From Liquorilactobacillus sucicola DSM 21376 = JCM 15457 (lineage in GTDB: Bacteria; Bacillota; Bacilli; Lactobacillales; Lactobacillaceae): 64,000 bases of DNA. The translations under genes and the position numbers were made by a program. The notes beneath the pieces are model-generated. The model made no database searches and was not told the DNA's origin. It was given only the letters and a program-made list of their open reading frames with translations. Positions 42,860 to 52,246 of the stretch are shown piece by piece; position 1 is the first letter of the stretch, and each line of letters starts with the position of its first letter. The stretch covers positions 558,001 through 622,000 of the forward strand of contig NZ_BALC01000001.1 of the NCBI RefSeq assembly GCF_000612445.1, read 5' to 3'.

Positions 42860-44627
42860 TTAACGATATGAATGTAACATCAGTGCAAGTAACCTATACG
42901 TATAAGTTCTTTTTGAATGATACTTTTCTATTATTTTATTAAGTTTAGCACCATTATCTGTGATAATACCGTTGACCCCCATACTTAGATCACCATACAT
43001 CGAAAGGCTGCGATTAACAGTCCAAGTGTAAACACCCTTATGCTGCCTTTGTGCATCCCTTATGAAATCATCATTTAAGGTGCTGTACTCAACTGAGTAA
43101 AAATTTGCGGCTGATTTGGGAACACCAAGGACATTAAAAGGCAGAATGTATCCAACTTTCAGTTGCGGCATCCTTCGTTTGAGCTCATAAACTGTCCTAT
43201 AATCAAGGGAGTGAACAGCGTCATGATGATGCAGCAATTTTTCCCCATACTTATTTACAAAAACATCCAACATGTTTTTCGAATCATACTTACTTACCTT
43301 GATCTCTACAATCAGCGGCTGGTGTATTTTATGCGCTATATCCAGATATTTATCAAAACTAACAAGTTTGGCTGTATGGTTTCCTTCACGTGCAGTCAAC
43401 CTCGTCGCCTGTTTCAAGGTAAGCTTTTGCGCTACCAGTTTTTTACCGGTTAAGTTTTTTTAAATCTGAATCATGGCTCACTACAAATCTATGATCCTTT
43501 GTTTCTTGAATATCCATTTCTGTGTAATAAGGTTTAGCACTTTGATGTGTTTTCTTCAATGCACTTATAGAATTTTGTAATGCATTATCCCCATCTACTC
43601 CTCTATGCGCAATAACAAGCGGTTCATTACGATTTGGCTGCCGCATAAGCTTATAGTTAGTTTGTATCCGAATAACTAAGAGAATTATAAAGCCGCTCAA
43701 AAGAAGAGTTTCCAGCATTCGATACTTTCTTTGATGTACAGCTTGAACTAGTTTTAAATCTTTCCCTTTTAACTTTAACTGCTGCTCCCTTTTTAGAAAT
43801 AGTAGAATAATTTGCATCGATCCGCTAATAACAATTGCTGATGTTGTTAATCGTACAAACCATGCAATAGTTGAAAGAAGTGTTGCAGAGTATAGCGCCA
43901 ATCCGCTCCAAACTTGTTCAATCCCCCATTGAACGGTCAATAGAACCGAATAAAGCAGCACATTAAAAGCTAATGCCGTTAAAAATAACGTTACAAAAGA
44001 TGCAACTAATCTCCAGAAGTGTTTCTTACTCAAACTAAGTGACTGCTGGATAGCTTGTTTCAGGGGTAACTGCTGTAAGATCATCAAGGGCAATGCAAAT
44101 AATAATCTCACTCCGAGATAAATTAAAATTGTATATAGCAACACCAGTAGTGTAACAAAAATACGTCGCTCCTTAAAAATATAATCTAAAATAAAAATTG
44201 GGATCTTGATTTTGGAAAGTAATTCAGAAGTATAACCCGTTCCGCTAAATGGCAGAATTAGTAAAAAATAAAATAGAAAGAAAAATATTTTTGTTGAAAA
44301 AACCGCCGTTGCTTCTTTAAAACTATGGCGCAGCATAGCATAAGTTGAAAAATTCTTTTGCTCAGTATAACTGTAACTGCTGAGCAAAAGAAATGTATAT
44401 TCAAAATACGCCGCATATAGCAGCAAAACGATAAATAAAGTCCCACCTGCCAGAGTCAAGTACGAGAACTGAGACATAAAATAACTGTACTCATCAGCAT
44501 CAAATAACCAATTACCGCATACGACCAATGCAGGTATTACGATAAAAAGGATAAACATATTCGCCACTAAAATATTGCTTAAATATGTCTTTCTTCCCTT
44601 ATTGCCGCCTTTTCGTCCAAGATTCAC
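42860..44627 (-). pseudogene. Membrane-domain glycerophosphodiester phosphodiesterase, frameshift in an A7 run
   Basis: The first frame (44627 to 43443) gives about seven to eight membrane helices and then the GDPD catalytic start: 'VIAHRGVDGDNALQNSI', 'YTEMDIQETKDHRFVVSHD' (metal and acid/base residues). It stops at 'SDLKKLNR'. The other frame continues the domain to 42860 ('PLIVEIKVSKYD', 'GVYTWTVNRSL', 'GVNGIITDNGAKL'). Removing one A from the seven-A run near 43455-43461 gives 'SDLKNLTGKKL' and a single 588-residue protein. The intact enzyme would cleave glycerophosphodiesters or teichoic-acid-like polymers. Confidence 0.85.
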
Positions 44628-44770
44628 CTTGTCACATCCCTTTTTCCTCTACGACTCAATTCCATTACATATTCTACTAGAAAAAAAACAGTCTTCAAGT
44701 TGAACTTGTATAATGTCAAAGAATTCTGAGGGAAAAGTCAATTTGAACTACTTTTGGTACTAAAAAAGTT

Positions 44771-46459
44771 TTAGTTTTCAAGGAGTAGTGCCTGGTAAGG
44801 CAATAACGTAAGTCCATTTTTACTTATTTGCACATGTTGTTGGTTATTCAATACTATGTTTTGCCCAAAATTTCGCAACGATTGTTTTTCATTACTTAAA
44901 TTAACTAAAACTGTAATTTTACTATCAGTGAGAACCCGTTCGTAAGCAATTACGGTCGACGGTACATCCTTAACTTCTAGAAGTTCACCATCAGCAAAAA
45001 CACTTTGGAATTCTTCCTTCTTTCTTAACTGACTCATTTTACGATAGTAGTTTAAAACAGAATCAGAGTTCTGATTTTCTACTTTTACATTGATTCCTTT
45101 TCTATCATTTCCCATTTTCAACCATGGTATAGCTTGTGAAAATCCACCGAACTTTTCATCAGTCCATTGCATCGGAGTACGCGCATTATCCCTTGATTTA
45201 GAATTTACTATTTTCAAAGCTTCCGCTTGCGAATAACCTTCACTAAGAGCCATTTTGTAATTGTTGATTGAAGAAACATCATTGAACTCATTAATGCTTT
45301 TGCGTTCAAAATTTTTCATTCCTAGTTCTTGACCTTGATAAATAAACGGTGTCCCTGGTAGGAAATAATACATTGTTGCTAAAGCCTTAGCAGCTGTAGG
45401 AGTTTGGTCAGCAGAATTTTTGATTAATTTCGATAATACCCTAGGCTGATCATGGTTTTCCAAAACATTGGCAGACCATCCATTAACTCTTTTAACTGCA
45501 CGCTGACTATTAAAAAGTGTAGTTTTCAAGGTTTTAATATTCCAATCTGTCTTTCCGCGATACCATTCATCAGCGCTTTTAACTTCGATATTCATATAGC
45601 TAAAATCAAAAATCATTGAGAAGTAACCATCTGGACCAATGTACTTTTCTAAATCCTTCTCTGGAACACCATATGCTTCTCCAACAGTTAGTGCATTATA
45701 CTTATCAAAAGTCTCACGTTTTAATTCATCCAAAAACAAATCTAGCCCTGGACGATTTTGGCCCTTTTTAACTACAGCTGCTAGTCCATCATTCCCATCT
45801 GCTGGTATACTTGCCCAATCAAGATCTTTCTTAAGGTGCGTGATTGCATCAATTCTGAAACCAGCTATCCCTTTTTCAAGCCACCAGTTAATCATCTTAT
45901 AAATTTGTTTCCGCAAAATCGGGTTTTCCCAATTCAAATCTGGTTGTTGAGGTGCAAAAGTATGGAAGTAATACGTTCCCGGTTCGTTTTTGACTTCGGT
46001 CCACGTTGATCCTCCGAAAATTGAGCGCCAATTATTCGGCTTTTTTCCATCTTTTGTAGTTTTAAAAATATAGTAATCGCGGTAAGGACTGGTTGGGGAT
46101 TCAAGTGCTTTTTTAAACCACTCATGCTGATCTGAAGTGTGATTTACCACAAGATCCATAATAATCTTGAGGTTTCTCTTTTTAGCTTCTCGCAAAAGTT
46201 TATCAAAATCTTCCATTGTCCCGAATTGCGGATCAATGTCCTGATAATCTGAAATATCATACCCCATATCGACCATTGGCGACTTGTAAACAGGTGAGAT
46301 CCAGATCGTGGTTGCACCCAGAGTTTTGATATAATCAAGGTGTGCAATAATTCCCTGTAGATCACCAATGCCGTCATTGTTCGTATCCTGAAAAGACCTT
46401 GGATATATTTGATAGATTACGTCTTTGTTCCACCAGTGTTTATTATTCGTGTTTTCCAT
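44771..46459 (-). CDS. GH13_31 alpha-glucosidase (oligo-1,6/alpha-1,4-glucosidase type)
   Basis: The protein has 562 residues with no signal peptide, so it is cytosolic. The catalytic motifs are 'DLVVNHTSD', nucleophile Asp in 'GFRIDAITHLKK', acid/base Glu in 'TVGEAYG' and stabiliser Asp in 'ENHDQPR'. The residue after the nucleophile is Ala; Val is usual in strict 1,6-glucosidases, while Ala is found in enzymes that accept alpha-1,4 links, so the specificity may be broad. It cuts short alpha-glucosides taken up by the cell. TGGAGG precedes the ATG. Confidence 0.9.
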   Translation of the reverse strand: MENTNNKHWWNKDVIYQIYPRSFQDTNNDGIGDLQGIIAHLDYIKTLGATTIWISPVYKSPMVDMGYDISDYQDIDPQFGTMEDFDKLLREAKKRNLKIIMDLVVNHTSDQHEWFKKALESPTSPYRDYYIFKTTKDGKKPNNWRSIFGGSTWTEVKNEPGTYYFHTFAPQQPDLNWENPILRKQIYKMINWWLEKGIAGFRIDAITHLKKDLDWASIPADGNDGLAAVVKKGQNRPGLDLFLDELKRETFDKYNALTVGEAYGVPEKDLEKYIGPDGYFSMIFDFSYMNIEVKSADEWYRGKTDWNIKTLKTTLFNSQRAVKRVNGWSANVLENHDQPRVLSKLIKNSADQTPTAAKALATMYYFLPGTPFIYQGQELGMKNFERKSINEFNDVSSINNYKMALSEGYSQAEALKIVNSKSRDNARTPMQWTDEKFGGFSQAIPWLKMGNDRKGINVKVENQNSDSVLNYYRKMSQLRKKEEFQSVFADGELLEVKDVPSTVIAYERVLTDSKITVLVNLSNEKQSLRNFGQNIVLNNQQHVQISKNGLTLLPYQALLLEN

Positions 46460-46517
46460 ATTAAAAAGCCTCCATTACTATTCTTAGCAGTATCTATGTG
46501 TTAAGATACGCTTTCCA

Positions 46518-46571
46518 CAATCGTTTACAGTTACAGTGTAACTTTTTTTAGCTCTTTTGTAAACGATTGCA
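46518..46571 (-). promoter_or_regulatory. Alpha-glucosidase promoter with two opposed LacI/CcpA-type operators
   Basis: The 12-base core TGTAAACGATTG occurs at 46558-46569 (plus) and again on the minus strand at 46529-46518. The first extends to TTGTAAACGATTGCA (46557-46571), a perfect cre match. Between and within them are -35 TTTACA (46563-46558), a 17-base spacer and -10 TACACT (46540-46535) on the minus strand. One site covers the -35 box and the other lies just after the start. Either CcpA or a MalR-like repressor could bind. Confidence 0.75.
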
Positions 46572-46605
46572 AAAAAATGTTAGTTAGTCATAACTGAGTC
46601 CGATT

Positions 46606-46653
46606 AAAAACATCTCCAAAGTCAACACAGCAGTTAACTTTAGAGATGTTTTT
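46606..46653 (-). terminator. Hairpin terminator after the MFS gene
   Basis: On the minus strand AAACATCTCTAAAGT...ACTTTGGAGATGTTTTTA forms a stem of about 15 bp followed by T residues. The rest of the gap 46654-46871 holds nothing I can identify. Confidence 0.7.
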
Positions 46654-46871
46654 ATGATTAGAATATTTGCTGCCTCGCGTAGTAACTAAAAATATTTTAC
46701 ACAGTCATAAATTCGCAAGAACTGTACATTGCCTGTTTACTTGATAAAGTACGCAAGAAAAATGCATAGAGTTCCAGCGAAATATCATTCTAAATTAAAT
46801 AAACTTTTTTAAATGGATGCCACCATTATTTCAACTGGTTTCAAATAAAAACTAAGGTAGAGAACCAAATG

Positions 46872-48164
46872 CTATGTGTCCAGGTGAGAATTCTTGGTTG
46901 TTTCTGTCATTTTGAAGTAAACAAGTAAGCTAACTAAGATTGCCGCCGAAACGTAGTAGAAAAACCATGATTCGTGCTGAATACTCTTTAACCATAGCGC
47001 AATATATTCGACAGTTCCACCAAAAATAGCAACCGTCAATCCATAAGGGAATCCAACACCTAGGGCTCGTATCTCAGTTGGAAACAGTTCTGCTTTTACG
47101 ATTGCATTAATCGATGTATACCCACTAACAATCAATAATCCTGCCAACATTAATAAAAAAGCAGCTATAGGATTATCAAAAGCTTTCAAACCCTTAAAAA
47201 TTGGTACCGTCAATAATGTTCCCATAACACCAAACCAATACAACAACGGTTTGCGGCCAACTTTGTCAGAAATATATCCAAATAGAGGCTGCAAAAGCAT
47301 GAAAATAAACAGTGCCCCAAAATTTATCAAGGCAACTGTATGCGGTGATAAATCTAGTGTGTTGACCATGTACTTTTGCATATAAGTTGTATAAGTGTAA
47401 AAAGCGATTGTTCCACCAAAAGTCAAACCGATAACTGTCAATACCTGTTTAGGGTATTTGGCTAACAAGCTTAAAGTTCCTTTAGGACTTGATTTCCTCG
47501 CTGTTTTTCTATATTGAATTGTTTCATCCATTGATAAGCGCAAATACAAAACGATTATTGCACCTATTGCACCCAAAATAAATGGAATACGCCATCCCCA
47601 TGACCTTAGCTGCGCATCTGCTAAGTAAGTTTGCAAAATTATTTGAATTAAAAGTGCCAGCAACTGTCCGCTGATTAAAGTAACATATTGAAAAGATGCA
47701 TAGAATCCACGCCTTTTTGGCCCAGCCATCTCTGACAGATAAGTCGCAGAAATACCGTACTCCCCTCCCAGTGAAAGACCTTGGATCATTCTGATTAAAA
47801 CTAGAATAACAGGAGACATGATGCCAATTGTCTGATAAGTTGGAACAAGCGCGATCAGTAATGAACCAACTGCCATAATACTGACAGAAAGTGTCAAAGC
47901 TGAGCGACGTCCATGCTGATCGGCATATTTTCCCATTACAAAACTACCGAAAGGTCTCATTAAGAAACCAATAGCAAAAACTGCTGCTGTACTTAAAAGT
48001 TCGGCGGTCTGATTATTGCTAGGAAAAAATGCTCCTGCAAAGTAAATTGAAAAAGATGCATATATGTACCAATCAAACCACTCCACCATGTTTCCAAGAG
48101 AACCCTTTACGATATTACTAGTTATACGGTGTTTATTATTCAATCTATCGCCTTCAATTACCAT
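46872..48164 (-). CDS. MFS transporter, metabolite:H+ symporter (MHS) family
   Basis: This 430-residue protein has twelve helices. Markers are 'GNMVEWFDWYIYASFSIYF' in helix 1, 'RPFGSFVMGKYADQHGRR' (the loop 2-3 motif) and 'GLSLGGEYGISATYLSEMA' in helix 4, typical of ProP/KgtP-like carriers for organic acids or compatible solutes. The substrate is not evident. ATG at 48164 has no clear ribosome site; a TTG seven codons later follows GAAGG and is an alternative. Confidence 0.85.
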   Translation of the reverse strand: MVIEGDRLNNKHRITSNIVKGSLGNMVEWFDWYIYASFSIYFAGAFFPSNNQTAELLSTAAVFAIGFLMRPFGSFVMGKYADQHGRRSALTLSVSIMAVGSLLIALVPTYQTIGIMSPVILVLIRMIQGLSLGGEYGISATYLSEMAGPKRRGFYASFQYVTLISGQLLALLIQIILQTYLADAQLRSWGWRIPFILGAIGAIIVLYLRLSMDETIQYRKTARKSSPKGTLSLLAKYPKQVLTVIGLTFGGTIAFYTYTTYMQKYMVNTLDLSPHTVALINFGALFIFMLLQPLFGYISDKVGRKPLLYWFGVMGTLLTVPIFKGLKAFDNPIAAFLLMLAGLLIVSGYTSINAIVKAELFPTEIRALGVGFPYGLTVAIFGGTVEYIALWLKSIQHESWFFYYVSAAILVSLLVYFKMTETTKNSHLDT

Positions 48165-48323
48165 TTTTTAATCATTATCTAATTTATATTTAATAATACA
48201 TCAGATATGTCTCTCTGTAAACAGATTACTGGTAACAACATAAAAATAGCGTGATTTCGTTAGCTACTGTCCTAATTTTTTTAAGATACTAAACTCTCCA
48301 ACGAGTACTTTCCTTGTTTATTG

Positions 48324-49100
48324 TTATTGTCTTTCCGAAATATTCATTTTTTGCCATGTTGTCCTTTCCTCACATGTCAGCATTTCATCTTTAAAAGTTA
48401 ATTTTTTAGCTATTTTCTGCAATTGCTCTCCTTCGTTTTCTTTTCCATTTTCTAGATACAGATTGCCTAACTCTGCTAACGCATCAATATCAGTATTCTC
48501 CCTTACTGCATTAGTAAACCACTGTACAGCTACTTCAAAGTTCATTAATTCATGGTACAGACACCCCATATAATAAGCAGCCTTTTGGTTTCCGGACCTA
48601 TAAGCTTGTATAAAAAACTTTTCCGCTTTTTCATATTCGCATATATTTTTGTGCAGCAAACCCATGCCGTTGAATCCGCTTGTAATCCCTTGATCGATTT
48701 GAAATTGATAAATACTCTCCGCCATCTCATAGTCTGAACAATAAAGGCAAATATTTCCAAACTCTTGTAAATACAAAGAACCATTTTCCCTGTTCGAAAT
48801 AAACATCTTTTTTAATTTTTCCATTGTCCTCAAATTATCATTTCTGACATTATTTACGACTTTGGCTAAATACATAAACTCCTTAGTTTCGTTTTTTAGT
48901 GAACTATTCAGATAAACTTTGACAGCTTCTTCAAAGTTAAACATTTCAAAATAATACTCTGGACAAAGATCAGCAATTATTTCACGTATGTTATCGAAAC
49001 CTACATGCTTGATTTTTTCTTTTTCTTTGAATGCATATTTAATATTCATTTGTTGCTGAAATTGACAATTTAGTTTTTTAAAAATCTTTCTTCTATTCAT
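48324..49100 (-). CDS. TPR/Sel1-like repeat protein
   Basis: A soluble protein of about 258 residues. Its C-terminal two thirds is made of helix-turn-helix repeats: 'GFNGMGLLHKNICEYEKAEK', 'AAYYMGCLYHELMNFEVAVQ' and 'ALAELGNLYLENGKENEGE' fit the Sel1/TPR consensus. Repeats of this kind bind peptides or proteins. The N-terminus is basic and unlike anything I know. ATG at 49100 is chosen because AAAGGATGA lies just upstream. It stands divergent from the protease gene. Confidence 0.75.
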   Translation of the reverse strand: MNRRKIFKKLNCQFQQQMNIKYAFKEKEKIKHVGFDNIREIIADLCPEYYFEMFNFEEAVKVYLNSSLKNETKEFMYLAKVVNNVRNDNLRTMEKLKKMFISNRENGSLYLQEFGNICLYCSDYEMAESIYQFQIDQGITSGFNGMGLLHKNICEYEKAEKFFIQAYRSGNQKAAYYMGCLYHELMNFEVAVQWFTNAVRENTDIDALAELGNLYLENGKENEGEQLQKIAKKLTFKDEMLTCEERTTWQKMNISERQ

Positions 49101-49283
49101 TTTTTTCATCCTTTCACAAATCAGCCTTCTTTTAGTAAATACGCATTTTAAAATATTTTTTTCTTGAACTATAAAATTATTTTTCAGTTTGGCAGACAAG
49201 TTCAATTCTTAAGCTATTTTTTACTTTTATATGTTGAATTTCATGTATAATCAAAGCACAACCTAAAATTGAGAGGTGATTAT

Positions 49284-50035
49284 GTGAAACCCTTTAGGTT
49301 TGTAAAACTAATATTTTTAGGTGTGTTTATTTTTTATTGTTTCCAAAGTCCCCCAGATATTGAGTATGGGAAAAAATGGCTGGGCAATAAAGTTGAACAA
49401 GTTACATCGCTTTTAGAAGCACCACAAAAGGTCCCTCTGCAGGAACCATCCTCATCTGGAGAAGATCCTCATTCTACGGACAGTTCCGGCGATTCGACCA
49501 GCCCAGCAGATGGGCAAACCGATTCATATGGTTCCTCTTCCTCCACATCCTCGAGCACCACTTCTGATTCAGCAACCGTACATGGAGCCGTTTGGGCTAA
49601 AAATAACGCTAGTGTTTATTTTGATATTCTTGAAAACGTATCTTCTGAATATCGTCATGTATGGGAAAAAGCCCTTAATAACTGGAATAGTTTCAAAATA
49701 TTCACGTTGACCCCAACTAATGATAAAACTCAAGCAGATATTATTTTGACCACCGAAAATCAAAATAATACTGCCCAGGCTGGTGTGGCTGAGACAAAAA
49801 TGCTGATCAATCCTTTAACTGGCAAAAAGGTGATAACACATGCGTTGCTAAACTGAATCTCTATTACCTTGATCATTACTCAACCGAACGTAAAATCAAT
49901 ACCGCTGAACATGAATTAGGCCATGCGATGGGATTGGATCACGTTACTGATCATGCCTCAGTAATGCAACCCCAAGGCTCCGAATACGGTATTCAACAGT
50001 TTGATGTTGATCGTCTTAAACAGTTGTACAAGTAA
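49284..50035 (+). pseudogene. Matrixin-type zinc metalloprotease, secreted, frameshift in an A5 run
   Basis: From GTG 49284 (after GAGAGGTG) the protein has an N-terminal hydrophobic segment, a Ser/Thr/Asp-rich linker (about 55-100) and a matrixin-like fold, but it stops at 'KKVITHALLN'. The next frame carries on as 'CVAKLNLYYLDHYSTERK' and the zinc site HELGHAMGLDH (49910-49942), ending at 50035 with 'DVDRLKQLYK'. One extra A in AAAAA near 49826 gives 'GKKGDNTCVAKLN' and one 250-residue protein. As read, the active site is cut off. An intact enzyme would act outside the cell. Confidence 0.85.
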
Positions 50036-50057
50036 ACTCAAGACTTGTATTTCAACA

Positions 50058-50105
50058 AAAACTATCAATAATTGCAGCAATGCTGTTTTGTTGATAGTTT
50101 TTTTG
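50058..50105 (+). terminator. Terminator after the metalloprotease gene
   Basis: AACTATCAA and TTGATAGTT arms with a GC-containing inner loop are followed by seven T. It is 25 bases after the stop. Confidence 0.82.
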
Positions 50106-50233
50106 TGTCATTTATTCACAAATACCCTAAGAATTCAACAATTCATTACTGAAAACGCTATCTATCATTCTAGAGCTTAGTAATATGTTTAAGAGAAAGA
50201 CAGCTTTCTAGGAATTTAAAGGGGAATATTTTT

Positions 50234-50479
50234 ATGATAAAAGCAATTTATATGCCAAAGTTAAATTCCAAATCAGATCAGTATTTCTTTGGAAACTGCT
50301 CCAAAAACTCTGGAGATGATGTGAAAAAAGGTCGTATTTTGCTTGAAGTGGAAACCGATAAAGTAGTTAGGTAAGTTGCGAGTCAGGAAAATGGCATCTT
50401 AAAAGAACAAAGAGTTAAGACTGGTCAAACTGTTACTGTTGGAGAGCTTGTTGCAACAATTGAAGTTACACAAAGTTGA
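50234..50479 (+). pseudogene. Lipoyl-domain (dehydrogenase E2-type) remnant
   Basis: ATG at 50234 with AAAGGGGAA upstream reads into a lipoyl/biotinyl-type fold: 'MIKAIYMPKLNS', 'DVKKGRILLEVETDKVV', then R and a TAA stop, then 'VASQENGILKEQRVKTGQ' and 'TVGELVATIEV' to a TGA. The lysine in 'VETDKVV' is the lipoyl position of E2 proteins. An in-frame stop splits the domain, and the rest of an E2 (peripheral-subunit and catalytic domains) is missing. The 220 bases after it show only scattered E2-like fragments. Confidence 0.7.
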
Positions 50480-51182
50480 AGTAGCGGCTCCTATAAAGCA
50501 AAAGAAGAACTCATGACGGTTACAGAAAATGATTACACTATCTGTAACATCACTTGATGCGCGCTAAATTTTTGCCTTAGAATACTACCTAATGACTGAA
50601 AAAAAGTTTGTTGCTCCAATTTTATCCTCTATTCAACTAACCGGTAACAAAACCTCAATAAAAAATTAAACGCTCAACCCAATGATTATTTATGGAAGGA
50701 TGTGTGGCATAAATGAAGTGCCTTATCTGGAATAATAAAGGCGTTGGATAAAACATTAACTTTTGGGGTATACCATATTTGGACTCAGCTTCTTCTGCGT
50801 TTAATTAAGTTCTATGTCCCCAAAACTAATTTTGGGGCATGTTGTCAAATGTCTCACTGAAACTGGTTAGGCTTTTGCCGTGATTAAAATCTTTTCATGT
50901 AAACTATCATTGTGACCTTATTTCACTTAGGATAAGACTGAAATACGCAAACTAACGTGCTTCAATAATCAAGGCTTTTTCGCTTAGCTCCAAGACTACT
51001 TCCCCGTCAAAGTCAATCAGTTAACTAAATAAGCTCCGTTTAAGCATATTTTATTAATGTTTACAGGTTATTTATTATGTTTTCCCATAATTACTTTAGT
51101 GCTTTTTGTCCTTTAAACATGCTATCATTTATATATAATAGAAAAAGATACATATTCTTATTTAAATAAGCGAGGTAAATAG
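50480..51182. other. Decayed intergenic region, no intact gene
   Basis: No open frame of useful length is present. The start of hairpin 1 of the intergenic repeat family occurs alone at 50701-50724 (GTGGCATAAATGAAGTGCCTTA). A perfect GTCCCCAAAA/TTTTGGGG-type palindrome lies at about 50809-50834. The sequence just before 51183 is AT-rich and may hold the promoter of the next gene. Confidence 0.5.
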
Positions 51183-51557
51183 ATGAATTTTGATTGGAAA
51201 TACGGCTTGATTAGTAACATCCCATACTTGTTGCTGCTCATTATCGGTGCAGCAAGTTTTTCTTCTAGCATAATCAATACTTCTCATTCTTACTTTTTAC
51301 TCATTGGGATTGCAATTGCAATCATCTTACTTTATTACTTTTTTTGGGAGCGCCCTTTCTTTCGTGAGCATCCTGCGTATAAACCCGCCAATCGCCAAAT
51401 CACACGATTAGGGTGGCTTATCACAGCGATTGGCTGCGGTGCAATCTTACTGTTAATCGGTATTTCAAGTCAAAATAATTTTCTTCTTATTTGGCCAATT
51501 TTTACATTGACTATTTTTATCAGAGATTCGCTATCACGTGCCAAATATAAACAATAA
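51183..51557 (+). CDS. Small four-helix membrane protein, unknown family
   Basis: This 124-residue protein has four hydrophobic segments (about residues 10-29, 36-54, 75-94 and 99-116) with a charged loop 'WERPFFREHPAYKPANRQ' in the middle. ATG follows GCGAGG. I do not recognise the family; it resembles small uncharacterised membrane proteins of lactobacilli. It is monocistronic. Confidence 0.65.
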   Translation: MNFDWKYGLISNIPYLLLLIIGAASFSSSIINTSHSYFLLIGIAIAIILLYYFFWERPFFREHPAYKPANRQITRLGWLITAIGCGAILLLIGISSQNNFLLIWPIFTLTIFIRDSLSRAKYKQ

Positions 51558-51778
51558 CATTTTTACCACAATAGAAATTTGACCTCATATACCGTATTAA
51601 TATTACTAATAAGCCATCTGACTGCAGCAAAATTGACTATTTTGCGCGGTCTTTTTTTGACCGCTCTTTTATAAAGCTCACTGCAAGTTTTTGCGCTAAA
51701 ACAGAATTATTTGGCTACCCTCATTTTTTTAGGAATGCCTGAAAAAATGTGCTATAATTATAGTGGAATTTATTAACG

Positions 51779-52042
51779 ATGACATTTATTAGAACATCAC
51801 TGCATGGTAGTACAACTATGAAAGGACTGGTTAAAATCTCAACAAAAACAAAAAGAGTTGTTTCGCTCCTTATTCTAGCCATTGCATTAGTAGGGCTGTT
51901 CATTTTTTCAGGCGCGATTCTTGCTAAAATAGTTTTCGTCCTTTCCTTAGCGATTTGCGTTTTGACTATGCCTGAAACTATCTTTCAAAAATCCGCGGGT
52001 AAGCGTGCCGCGTTGCGGAAAGTTAGATACCAGAAAAAGTAA
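51779..52042 (+). CDS. Small membrane protein, unknown
   Basis: A protein of up to 87 residues with two hydrophobic helices (about residues 27-47 and 49-66) and a strongly basic tail (KSAGKRAALRKVRYQKK). An extended -10 (TGCTATAAT, 51751-51759) lies just upstream, giving a very short leader if ATG 51779 is used; ATG 51818 is an alternative. Neither has a strong ribosome site. It is probably a real small gene but unassigned. Confidence 0.5.
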   Translation: MTFIRTSLHGSTTMKGLVKISTKTKRVVSLLILAIALVGLFIFSGAILAKIVFVLSLAICVLTMPETIFQKSAGKRAALRKVRYQKK

Positions 52043-52154
52043 TCATTGTCATTTGTCTATTATTGCCAACAGTAATAGAAACTCTACTAGCTGGTAGGCT
52101 TTGAGCAATTTAAATTAAATAGGAATTTTACCTAAGAGAACTTATTCAGCTACA

Positions 52155-52207
52155 AAAAATATGGGGACCGGATCAAACTTTGGCTTTGACCCAGTTCCCA
52201 TATTTTT
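52155..52207. terminator. Convergent terminator related to the intergenic repeat stem
   Basis: AAAAATATGGGGACCGGATCAAA-type left arm (in two parts) pairs with TTTGACCCAGTTCCCATATTTTT. It lies between the convergent small membrane gene and the isomerase gene, with A and T runs on each side, so it can serve both. Confidence 0.75.
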
Positions 52208-52246
52208 ATTAAGATTTTTTGCTACCCTTTCTTCGACCAGCTTCAG

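Noticed and set aside
50737-51060. Possible insertion-sequence remnant in the decayed region
   Set aside because: No transposase fragment, matching ends or target duplication could be found; only a short palindrome and a repeat piece.
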